Source of the DNA: an uncultured Rickettsiales bacterium
Lineage (GTDB): Bacteria; Pseudomonadota; Alphaproteobacteria; Rs-D84
Length of the DNA stretch: 15,811 nt
NCBI GenBank assembly: GCA_900549365.1
Contig: UROD01000014.1
Location: forward strand, 1-15,811
Reading direction: 5' to 3'
Translations under genes and position numbers: made by a program
Shown: piece by piece, positions 1-5,776 of the stretch
How the letters are laid out: every line of letters begins with the position of its first letter
Position numbering within the stretch: position 1 is the first letter of the stretch
Notes under the pieces: generated by a model
What the model saw: only the letters and a program-made list of their open reading frames with translations
The model's database searches: none
Told to the model about the DNA's origin: nothing

Positions 1-19
1 CAATGACAGAGATTCTAGC
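1..19 (-). repeat. Partial inverted copy of the GTCATTGCGAG-type repeat, cut by the window edge
   Basis: The first bases, CAATGACA followed by GATTCTAGC, are the reverse complement of the start of the repeat core (TGTCATTG) plus the GATTCTAGC flank also found beside the right-hand copy near 15755. The window therefore seems to begin inside an outward-facing copy. Together with the copy at 73-116 it would form a larger inverted pair. The rest of the element is outside the window. Confidence 0.45.
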
Positions 20-72
20 TCGTGTGGTGACTGCGGACTTTCGCCCTTGTTATATCTATTTGTCTTGCACTG

Positions 73-116
73 CTAGCACCCTTGTCATTGCGAGCGTAGC
101 GCGGCAATCCAGTAAA
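73..116 (+). repeat. Interspersed palindromic repeat, left copy (44 bp)
   Basis: This 44-bp segment recurs at 15759-15802 with a single difference (T97 versus C15783). Its core GTCATTGCGAGCG...GCGGCAATCCAG is an imperfect palindrome: ATTGC pairs with GCAAT and an inner GCG with CGC. The core resembles repeats widespread in Rickettsiales and other bacteria, from memory and not by search. No gene overlaps it. Positions 1-199 hold no convincing coding sequence, only this repeat, the hairpin at 125-142, the heptamer-type repeat at 149-170 and the rpsU terminator. Confidence 0.85.
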
Positions 117-124
117 AATAATGC

Positions 125-142
125 GTGCGCCATTCGGCGCAC
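125..142. repeat. GC-rich hairpin GTGCGCC-ATTC-GGCGCAC
   Basis: A perfect 7-bp stem with a 4-nt loop. Its TGCGCC/GGCGCA stem is the same as in the terminators at 5879-5905 and 15684-15709, but no T-run follows on either strand. It lies directly beside the 22-bp repeat at 149-170, and the right edge of the window has the same adjacency in inverted order. It is probably part of a repeat element or a decayed terminator. Confidence 0.5.
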
Positions 143-148
143 ATCTAT

Positions 149-170
149 TATCTATTATCTATGCTCTAAA
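149..170 (-). repeat. 22-bp inverted copy of the segment at 15707-15728
   Basis: The reverse complement of this segment is identical over 22 bp to 15707-15728. It contains part of a tandem heptamer (ATCTATT, ATCTATT, ATCTATG across 144-163). It lies between the hairpin at 125-142 and the rpsU terminator. Confidence 0.75.
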
Positions 171-171
171 T

Positions 172-199
172 AAAAACCCGCCCAAACGGGCGGTTTTTA
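172..199 (-). terminator. Rho-independent terminator of rpsU
   Basis: On the minus strand the stem is CCGCCC-GTTT-GGGCGG followed by GTTTTTATT, immediately after the rpsU stop. A-rich sequence on the other side also gives a T-run on the plus strand, so it could act in both directions. Confidence 0.85.
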
Positions 200-406
200 T
201 TAGAATCCGAATACCATACGTTGTTTCGACTGACGTTTCTTTTCGTTACGTACGGCCTCTTCTTTCAAACGTTTGCGCTTTGTAGTTGGTTTTTCATAAC
301 GCTGACGTTCTTTCATTTCGCGGTACAGACCTTCTTTCTGCGATTTACGTTTTGCAACACGCAATGCCTGTTCAACGTTGTTATCGCGAACCAGAACTTT
401 CACCAT
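200..406 (-). CDS. rpsU: 30S ribosomal protein S21
   Basis: A 68-residue, strongly basic protein beginning MVKVLVRDNNVEQALR, the conserved start of S21, followed by the Arg/Lys-rich helix that contacts 16S rRNA in the 30S platform. Length matches the family. The start at 404-406 is chosen because a strong ribosome binding site (AAAGGGGGTG, about 5 nt from the ATG) precedes it and homology begins there. An upstream in-frame ATG at 478 would add 24 residues unrelated to S21. It lies 115 bp downstream of tRNA-Ala on the same strand with no obvious promoter or strong terminator between, so both may share the promoter at 633-661. It ends at a clear terminator. Confidence is high. Confidence 0.96.
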   Translation of the reverse strand: MVKVLVRDNNVEQALRVAKRKSQKEGLYREMKERQRYEKPTTKRKRLKEEAVRNEKKRQSKQRMVFGF

Positions 407-455
407 AATGTATTCACCCCCTTTCGGCGTTTTATCTTTCAAACTTGACGTCCGT

Positions 456-469
456 CGGCATAAATGCCG
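456..469. other. Palindrome CGGCAT-AA-ATGCCG upstream of rpsU
   Basis: A perfect 6-bp inverted repeat with a 2-nt centre, about 50 bp upstream of the rpsU start in the tRNA-Ala/rpsU spacer. It could be an operator or a small RNA hairpin in the leader. Nothing in the sequence identifies a binding protein. Confidence 0.35.
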
Positions 470-492
470 CCGCGACACTCAAATTTTCTAAC

Positions 493-510
493 TGTTTCGT
501 TGCCGAAACA
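493..510 (-). other. Hairpin just downstream of tRNA-Ala
   Basis: On the minus strand this reads TGTTTCG-GCAA-CGAAACA, a perfect 7-bp stem with a GNRA tetraloop, 11 nt past the tRNA CCA end. The sequence after it (GTTAGAAAATTT) has no clean U-run, so termination would be weak. It may instead protect or guide processing of the tRNA 3' end while allowing readthrough into rpsU. Confidence 0.45.
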
Positions 511-521
511 CTAATTAAATT

Positions 522-597
522 TGGTGGAGCCAATCAGACTCGAACTGACGACCCCCTGCTTGCAAAGCAGGTGCTCTACCAACTGAGCTATGACCCC
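522..597 (-). tRNA. tRNA-Ala (anticodon UGC)
   Basis: The minus strand folds as a complete 76-nt cloverleaf. The acceptor is GGGGTCA/TGGCTCC with the G3:U70 pair that identifies tRNA-Ala. The D-arm contains TAGCTCAGTTGG, the anticodon stem-loop is CCTGC-TTTGCAA-GCAGG (anticodon TGC), the T-loop is TTCGAGT, the discriminator is A, and CCA is genome-encoded. It is preceded by a strong promoter (633-661) and a 7-bp leader hairpin (607-627). rpsU follows on the same strand. Confidence 0.97.
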
Positions 598-606
598 AAA
601 ACTTTG

Positions 607-627
607 CGCTTTCTATGTCTGAAAGCG
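607..627 (-). other. Leader hairpin between the tRNA-Ala promoter and tRNA
   Basis: CGCTTTC and GAAAGCG form a perfect 7-bp stem around a 7-nt loop, inside the transcribed leader about 10 nt before the mature tRNA 5' end. It is probably a precursor structure near the RNase P site. It is seen directly; its role is inferred. Confidence 0.45.
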
Positions 628-632
628 TACGC

Positions 633-661
633 ATTTTATACACTTTTGCGCGCGTTGTCAA
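633..661 (-). promoter_or_regulatory. Sigma-70 promoter for tRNA-Ala (and possibly rpsU)
   Basis: On the minus strand: TTGACA (656-661), 17-bp spacer, TAAAAT (633-638), with TATAAA offset by two bases. This is a near-consensus housekeeping promoter placing the start about 28 nt before the mature tRNA. It lies back to back with the plus-strand promoter at 676-703. Confidence 0.8.
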
Positions 662-675
662 CGTAAATCTTTCAC

Positions 676-703
676 TGGACAATTTTGGCGTTTGAACTAT
701 AAT
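676..703 (+). promoter_or_regulatory. Near-consensus promoter of the basic-protein gene, start site at or beside the ATG
   Basis: TGGACA (676-681), 16-bp spacer, perfect TATAAT (698-703). A start 6-8 nt past the -10 box falls at about 709-711, on the ATG at 711, which predicts a leaderless or nearly leaderless mRNA. No Shine-Dalgarno sequence fits between the -10 box and the ATG. Confidence 0.7.
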
Positions 704-710
704 ATATGGT

Positions 711-1475
711 ATGGAAAAGATGATTACAAATTCTGGGAATTTTAAGTGTGCACAGACAAAATCTGGCCGTTATGCGTTGTACTGTGCCGACGCGATGGGT
801 AAAATGCGTCGCGTACGCGGCATTGGCTTTGCGTCGCAACCGTTCCAGATTGTTGCACAATACCCGAACACGCCATACGTTGCCGTGTGTCGCACGGTTA
901 TGACGCCACGTGGCGCGGAAAACAAACTGTATTTGGTCAACACAAAAACCAGCGAAATGCCAGAACAGACACGCGATGGATTCAAATCCATTGTGTTTGA
1001 CAGTGGCAGCAGAACTTTTTATTTCTCGCAGAATGCAGACGCATACTTTGCGCGTTATGCCCAATATTTGGCAATGCACAAGAACGGCATGGCAAACATT
1101 CCTGCGATGCAATATGCAAACGTAAATACCGCTGGCACACCCATTATGGTTGCCCCCATTGTACGCCAGCGGAAACGCAAACGCGTGCGTCGCGCACGTG
1201 GCAAATTGCGCGCACTGCGTCGCCTGCGCACCGCATCACGTAAATTGCGTCGCGCGCCAAAGTCGCGCAAACCTGCGATAAAATCGGCAGTCACGGCACA
1301 CATGACTGTGCCATATACATTGCGCGCTGCGCCTGCATTGACATACACAAAACCAATTATCAATGCGCCTGTGCCACGCGCCCTGCGACCACAACAGCAA
1401 CAGCATATGTCACCAGAAATGATGCGCATACTGATATTGCGCCAGCGCGCCGCGATGATGCAACGTGTGCGTTAA
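711..1475 (+). CDS. Unrecognised 254-aa protein with a strongly basic segment
   Basis: I do not recognise a family. Residues 1-125 look like a compact folded domain with mixed hydrophobic and aromatic residues (YALYCADAMG, YVAVCRTVM, KLYLVNT) and three cysteines (13, 25, 60). Residues 152-192 are dominated by Arg and Lys (RQRKRKRVRRARGK and RRLRTASRKLRR), as in nucleic-acid-binding tails of nucleoid or ribosome-associated proteins. The C-terminus is Pro/Gln/Met-rich, ending in a short amphipathic helix. There is no signal peptide, so it is probably cytoplasmic, and nucleic-acid binding is inferred from charge only. The ATG at 711 is used because it is the first in frame and fits the leaderless promoter; ATGs at 720 and 795 are alternatives. 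It is monocistronic, ending in the shared terminator at 1491-1524. Confidence 0.75.
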   Translation: MEKMITNSGNFKCAQTKSGRYALYCADAMGKMRRVRGIGFASQPFQIVAQYPNTPYVAVCRTVMTPRGAENKLYLVNTKTSEMPEQTRDGFKSIVFDSGSRTFYFSQNADAYFARYAQYLAMHKNGMANIPAMQYANVNTAGTPIMVAPIVRQRKRKRVRRARGKLRALRRLRTASRKLRRAPKSRKPAIKSAVTAHMTVPYTLRAAPALTYTKPIINAPVPRALRPQQQQHMSPEMMRILILRQRAAMMQRVR

Positions 1476-1490
1476 AAATTACTGCGATAT

Positions 1491-1524
1491 AAAAACACAC
1501 CGCCAAAAGGCGGTGTATTTTTTT
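1491..1524. terminator. Bidirectional terminator between convergent genes
   Basis: ACACCGCC-AAAA-GGCGGTGT is a perfect 8-bp stem followed by ATTTTTTT on the plus strand and preceded by AAAAAC, so it also works for the minus strand. It serves the basic-protein gene (ends 1475) and clpB (ends 1549). Confidence 0.9.
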
Positions 1525-1548
1525 CGGGTTTTAGGGTTTTGTACGACG

Positions 1549-3606
1549 TTATTTCACGGTCAATTCTTTGCCATGAACATCAACGTAAACCGTGCTGCCT
1601 TCGCCAACAGAGCCAGACAAAATCAAATCGGCGATTTTATCTTCGACCGCGGACATAATCAGACGCTTTAACGGACGTGCACCGAATGCCTCGTCATAGC
1701 CATTATCGCCCAACCATTTAATCGCGGCATCTGACACATTCAATGTGATGCGACGATCTGCCAAGCGACGTTCCAGATTATGCAACTGGATTTTCACAAT
1801 GCCCGCCATAACGTCTTTGCCCAATGGGTTAAAGAACACAATTTCGTCAATACGGTTTATAAATTCCGGACGGAATTGGTGTTTTACCGCGTCCATCGAC
1901 GGCAAATTGCTGGTCATGATGATAATCGTGTTTGTAAAGTTCACCACGTGCCCTTGGCCATCGGTCAAACGACCATCGTCCAAGATTTGCAGGAAAACGT
2001 TAAACACATCTGGGTTTGCCTTTTCGATTTCATCAAACAGCAACACCTGATACGGACGACGACGCACCGATTCGGTCAAGACGCCACCCTGTTCATAGCC
2101 AACGTATCCTGGGGGACTGCCAATCAGGCGCGATACAGAATGTGGTTCCATATATTCGCTCATATCAATTCGGGTCATTGCCGTATCGTCATTAAACAGA
2201 TATTCCGCCAATGCCTTGGCAACCTCTGTTTTACCAACACCGGTTGGCCCCAAGAACATAAAACTGCCCGCGGGACGATGTGGATCAGACAAGCCCGCAC
2301 GACTGCGGCGAATTGCACGCGCAACAACCGTCAACGCATGGTCTTGACCGACGACACGTTTGCGCAATTCGTCTTCGATGTTCAGCAACTTGGACTGCTC
2401 TTCGGCGTTCAGTTTGTCCGCCGGCACACCCGTCCATTTGCTGACAACCGCGGCAATATGTTCCGGTAAAACCGTCTTGTACTCGCGCGCATCGGCGTTC
2501 AGTTTGCGAATTTGTTCCTCTAATTCCGGAACTTTGCCATATTGCAATGCCGACGCCTTTTCATAGTCGCCCGCACGCATGGCCGACGCAACCTCTGCCT
2601 TGGCCGCGTCCAACGCCGCCATCGCATCAGACAGTGCACGCATCTTGCCCTGCTCGGCACGCCAATCGGCGGTCATCTTGTCCGATTCGGCCTGCAATTC
2701 GGCAATCAGTTTGTCCAATTCGCCCAAACGCTTTTTCGAATCCGCGTCTTTTTCTTTCTTTAACGCCTGCTGTTCGATTTTCAGTTGCATCAGGTGACGA
2801 TCAACCTCGTCCAACTTTTCGGGTTTTGATGCGATTTCAATACGAACACGCGCGGCGGCCTCGTCAATCAGGTCAATCGCCTTGTCCGGCAGGAATCTGT
2901 CCGTGATATAGCGGTTCGACAATTTCACCGCCGACACCAGCGCAGAATCCGCAATACGGACACCATGATGCCCCTCGTATTTTTCTTTCAGTCCGCGCAA
3001 AATCGAAATCGTGTCGTCAATTGTCGGTTCATCAACATAGACCGGCTGGAAACGACGCGCCAACGCTGGGTCTTTTTCGATATACTGGCGATATTCGTCC
3101 AGCGTTGTTGCGCCCAAGCAGTGCAATTCGCCACGCGCCAACATTGGCTTTAACAAATTGCCGGCGTCCATGCTGCCTTCGCCCTTGCCCGCGCCAACCA
3201 GCGTGTGCAATTCATCGATAAACAGAATAATCCCGCCATCGGCATCTTTGACCGCTTTCAAGATTGCCTTGAAACGTGCCTCAAACTGGCCACGGAACAT
3301 AGCACCCGCCATCAGCGCGCCCATGTCCAGCGACAACAGTTTTTTCTTTAACAAATTTTCCGGCACGTCGCCAGAAACGATTCGTTCGGCCAGTCCCTCT
3401 ACTATCGCGGTTTTACCGACGCCTGGATTACCAATCAGCACAGGATTGTTTTTCGTACGACGCGACAATACCTGAATGGTACGACGAATTTCCTCGTCAC
3501 GACCAATCACTGGGTCCAATTTTCCATCAGACGCCAATTTGGTAAAATCAGTCGTATATTTTTCAATCGCCTGCTGTGGCGTTTCTTGCATTTCTTCTGG
3601 ATTCAT
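1549..3606 (-). CDS. clpB: ClpB disaggregase lacking the N-terminal domain
   Basis: An AAA+ Hsp100 disaggregase that works with DnaK to pull polypeptides out of aggregates. The product is 685 aa against about 860 for usual ClpB. It begins at the linker before the first AAA+ module (KYTTDFTKLASDGKLDPVIGRDEEI), so the ~150-residue N-domain is absent. Visible: Walker A GNPGVGKT (59-66), Walker B ILFIDE (127-132), Arg fingers near 184-185, a full coiled-coil middle domain (about 255-385), second Walker A GPTGVGKT (453-460), Walker B VLLFDE (521-526), pore loop GYVGYEQGG (500-508), Arg finger R585 and sensor-2 GAR (642-644). The middle domain separates it from ClpA/ClpC, and there is no ClpP-binding loop. 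Residues 568-577 replace a segment about 17-20 residues longer in other ClpB proteins. The start follows AGGAGGA about 8 nt upstream. A heat-shock-type promoter lies at 3649-3676. Confidence 0.95.
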   Translation of the reverse strand: MNPEEMQETPQQAIEKYTTDFTKLASDGKLDPVIGRDEEIRRTIQVLSRRTKNNPVLIGNPGVGKTAIVEGLAERIVSGDVPENLLKKKLLSLDMGALMAGAMFRGQFEARFKAILKAVKDADGGIILFIDELHTLVGAGKGEGSMDAGNLLKPMLARGELHCLGATTLDEYRQYIEKDPALARRFQPVYVDEPTIDDTISILRGLKEKYEGHHGVRIADSALVSAVKLSNRYITDRFLPDKAIDLIDEAAARVRIEIASKPEKLDEVDRHLMQLKIEQQALKKEKDADSKKRLGELDKLIAELQAESDKMTADWRAEQGKMRALSDAMAALDAAKAEVASAMRAGDYEKASALQYGKVPELEEQIRKLNADAREYKTVLPEHIAAVVSKWTGVPADKLNAEEQSKLLNIEDELRKRVVGQDHALTVVARAIRRSRAGLSDPHRPAGSFMFLGPTGVGKTEVAKALAEYLFNDDTAMTRIDMSEYMEPHSVSRLIGSPPGYVGYEQGGVLTESVRRRPYQVLLFDEIEKANPDVFNVFLQILDDGRLTDGQGHVVNFTNTIIIMTSNLPSMDAVKHQFRPEFINRIDEIVFFNPLGKDVMAGIVKIQLHNLERRLADRRITLNVSDAAIKWLGDNGYDEAFGARPLKRLIMSAVEDKIADLILSGSVGEGSTVYVDVHGKELTVK

Positions 3607-3648
3607 GGTTATAAATCCTCCTGTTTTTATATTTTTTCGTTGATATGT

Positions 3649-3676
3649 ATATAGTATCAAAACTGTCGTTTTCAAG
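3649..3676 (-). promoter_or_regulatory. Sigma-32 (heat-shock) type promoter of clpB
   Basis: On the minus strand: CTTGAA (3671-3676), then ACTATAT starting 17 nt after CTTG. This fits the alphaproteobacterial RpoH pattern CTTG-N17-CYTATNT at all but one position. The predicted start is near 3640, giving a leader of about 35 nt with AGGAGGA before the ATG. The spacer contains a 5-bp inverted repeat (AAAAC/GTTTT) of unknown meaning. Confidence 0.65.
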
Positions 3677-3745
3677 GCACAGGAATATATTGCGCAGAAA
3701 TTTTTTTTGTACTATTCTGATGCACATAAAGCGGGGGTAACAGCA

Positions 3746-5188
3746 ATGACAGAATTTTCCAGCACCGACATAGAACAAATAAAAAATCACGGTTTAACAC
3801 CTGACGCCGTCGCCGCACAAATGGCGGACTTTGCGCGCGGTTTTCCATATGCCGACGTCAGTGCCGCCGCGACAATCGGCAACGGTATCATTAAAATGTC
3901 AGACGCTGATATCGCACGTTACAGCAAAATTTATGCCGACGCCCAATCACATAAAAAGGTTGTAAAGTTCGTACCCGCGTCCGGCGCGGCAACGCGTATG
4001 TTCCGCGACCTGTTTGAATTTATGAACACAGGCACAATGAATGATGTGACGCGCCGCGTGCTGGACAACTTGGACAAATTCGCATTCTGGAATGATTTGA
4101 AACCTTTTTTGCCAACCAATGCCAGTGACGCGGACAAAATCGCATGCATTTTGACCAATGCGGGCCTGAATTACGGCAATTTACCCAAGGGGCTGGTTGC
4201 CTTTCATAAATACACCGAATACAGTCGCACCGCCGCCGAAGAACATTTGGCAGAGGCCGCCGCATACGCAACTGCTGGTGGTGTGGCACGCATACACTTT
4301 ACCGTGTCGCCCGAACACATGGCGGGATTTAACGCCGTTCTGGCACGCGCCGTACCGGAATACAGCGCGCGCTATGGCATAAAATACGATATTTCTATGT
4401 CAACCCAGCGCGCCAGCACAGATACCATTGCCGTCAACCCAGACAACACACCTTTTCGCACGGACGATGGGAAATTATTATTCCGTCCCGCGGGTCATGG
4501 CGCACTGATTGAAAACCTGAATGATATTGATGCCGACATTGTGTTCATCAAAAATATTGATAACGTCACAACAGACCACCATCGCGCCGACACGGTGCAA
4601 TACAAATGCGCGCTGGCGGGATTAATGCTGGAATTGCAGGCGCGCGCGTTTGAATACCTGAATAACTTTGCGGCACACAACATTGACGAAATTCGCACAT
4701 TTATCAGAAACGATTTGTGCGTGCGCATTGCGCCCGATGCACCCGCAGACGTATTGCGCGTAATTCTGAACCGCCCAATTCGTGTGTGCGGCGTGGTAAA
4801 AAATATCGGCGCACCTGGGGGTGGCCCGTTCTGGGTGCGTGGCGACGACGGTACGGAATCATTACAGATTGTTGAATCCAGCCAAATTGCCCCTGATGTC
4901 CGCAATATTATGAACACATCATCACACTTTAACCCCGTAGATTTGGTATGCGGCGTGCGCGATGCGCGTGGGAACAAGTTTGATTTAACAAAATTTATTG
5001 ACCCAAACACCGGTTTTATTTCGGACAAATCGTTCGGCGGTCGTGACCTGCGCGCGATGGAACGCCCAGGGCTGTGGAACGGCGCAATGGCGCACTGGAA
5101 CACACTTTTTACAGAAGTTCCCATCACCACATTCACACCAGTCAAAGTTATTTGCGACCTGTTGTCGCCGATGCATATGGACAAATAA
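3746..5188 (+). CDS. DUF4301 family protein
   Basis: A 480-aa soluble protein matching DUF4301 as I remember it, a family mostly seen in Bacteroidota with no established function. Hallmarks: DIEQIKNHGLTPDAV near the N-terminus, KFVPASGAATRMF (74-86), RPAGHGALIENLN (247-259) followed by DIDADIVFIKNIDN (260-273), and C-terminal RPGLWNGAMAHWNT with EVPITTFTPVK. The Gly-rich GHGALIENLN followed by a hydrophobic strand ending in an Asp-containing turn resembles sugar-nucleotidyltransferase folds; that is inference. No signal peptide or membrane segment is seen. The ATG at 3746 has GGGGG about 8 nt upstream; an earlier in-frame ATG at 3707 has no such site. It diverges from clpB across 139 bp. No clear terminator follows; rpmB has its own promoter 20 bp downstream. 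Confidence 0.85.
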   Translation: MTEFSSTDIEQIKNHGLTPDAVAAQMADFARGFPYADVSAAATIGNGIIKMSDADIARYSKIYADAQSHKKVVKFVPASGAATRMFRDLFEFMNTGTMNDVTRRVLDNLDKFAFWNDLKPFLPTNASDADKIACILTNAGLNYGNLPKGLVAFHKYTEYSRTAAEEHLAEAAAYATAGGVARIHFTVSPEHMAGFNAVLARAVPEYSARYGIKYDISMSTQRASTDTIAVNPDNTPFRTDDGKLLFRPAGHGALIENLNDIDADIVFIKNIDNVTTDHHRADTVQYKCALAGLMLELQARAFEYLNNFAAHNIDEIRTFIRNDLCVRIAPDAPADVLRVILNRPIRVCGVVKNIGAPGGGPFWVRGDDGTESLQIVESSQIAPDVRNIMNTSSHFNPVDLVCGVRDARGNKFDLTKFIDPNTGFISDKSFGGRDLRAMERPGLWNGAMAHWNTLFTEVPITTFTPVKVICDLLSPMHMDK

Positions 5189-5208
5189 ACCAAAACAGAA
5201 AACATTAC

Positions 5209-5235
5209 TTGACATTTCCAGAAATTTAGTATAAA
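5209..5235 (+). promoter_or_regulatory. Promoter of the rpmB-tRNA-Leu unit
   Basis: Consensus TTGACA (5209-5214), then TATAAA after 15 bp (5230-5235) or the overlapping TAAATT after 17 bp (5232-5237). The predicted start is near 5242-5244. AAAGGA precedes the rpmB ATG at a normal distance. Confidence 0.75.
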
Positions 5236-5265
5236 TTATGCCCCAGTTATTAAAGGATTATTGAT

Positions 5266-5643
5266 ATGCCACGTGTATGTACAGTTACAGGTAAGAAAAC
5301 AGAAGTAGGAATGAACGTTTCCCACTCTATGCGTCATACAAAACGCACATTCTTGCCAAATTTGCAAAAATTAAAATTCCACAGCGATATCTTGGATCGT
5401 GATTTCGCATTGCGTATTTCGACGGCCGGTCTGCGCACATTGACCAAACACGGCGGTCTGGACGCATATGTTATGGCGAAACCAGTATCACGTTTGACCG
5501 ATGATATGGCTGCGATTAAAAAAGCGATTGAAAAAAAGCAAGGCAAGGCCGCTGCCCCTGCAAAGAAATCGGTGCACAAACCTGCCCGCAGTGCTCGCTT
5601 GGTTAAAAAAGTAGAAGCCAAGAAAGCTGCTGTTGCGAAATAA
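5266..5643 (+). CDS. rpmB: 50S ribosomal protein L28
   Basis: A 125-aa protein with the L28 core: MPRVCTVTGKK at the start, then GMNVSHSMRHTKRTFLPNLQK and FALRISTAGLRTLTKHGGLDAY. L28 is a small protein of the 50S subunit. The core (about residues 1-90) matches the alphaproteobacterial form of about 97 aa. It is followed by an extension of roughly 35 residues made almost entirely of Lys, Ala and a few Arg/Pro, which probably binds rRNA and is likely disordered. The N-terminal cysteine (C5) stands alone, so no zinc site is suggested. tRNA-Leu starts 12 bp after the stop, so both probably come from one transcript ending at 5749-5776. Confidence 0.96.
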   Translation: MPRVCTVTGKKTEVGMNVSHSMRHTKRTFLPNLQKLKFHSDILDRDFALRISTAGLRTLTKHGGLDAYVMAKPVSRLTDDMAAIKKAIEKKQGKAAAPAKKSVHKPARSARLVKKVEAKKAAVAK

Positions 5644-5655
5644 TCACGCGGTTTT

Positions 5656-5740
5656 GGCCCCGTGGCGGAATTGGTAGACGCGCTTGACTCAAAATCAAGT
5701 TCTGCAAGGAGTGTCGGTTCGAGTCCGACCAGGGCCACCA
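5656..5740 (+). tRNA. tRNA-Leu (anticodon CAA)
   Basis: An 85-nt class II tRNA with the anticodon stem-loop CTTGA-CTCAAAA-TCAAG (anticodon CAA, reads UUG), a long variable arm typical of Leu, a T-arm GTCGG-TTCGAGT-CCGAC, discriminator A and encoded CCA. The acceptor stem GGCCCCG/CAGGGCC has one C6-A67 mismatch. It starts 12 bp after the rpmB stop, so it is probably processed from the rpmB transcript. A terminator follows directly. Confidence 0.96.
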
Positions 5741-5748
5741 AAAATATA

Positions 5749-5776
5749 AACCACCATTTTGGTGGTTTTTATTTTT
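5749..5776 (+). terminator. Terminator of the rpmB-tRNA-Leu unit
   Basis: AACCACC-ATTTT-GGTGGTT, a 7-bp stem followed by TTTATTTTT, starting 8 nt after the tRNA CCA end. The flanking A-rich sequence gives some two-way character. Confidence 0.88.

Noticed and set aside
445..666. Open frame across tRNA-Ala (GGANQTRTDDPLLAKQVLYQLS)
   Set aside because: It is the antisense translation of a tRNA gene, a well-known false ORF.
672..1112. 146-aa minus-strand frame opposite the basic-protein gene
   Set aside because: No ribosome binding site or recognisable domain, and it runs through both promoters; the plus-strand gene has a good promoter and terminator.
3607..3675. 23-residue N-terminal extension of ClpB
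   Set aside because: It includes the Shine-Dalgarno and the -10 region of the promoter; homology starts after 3606.
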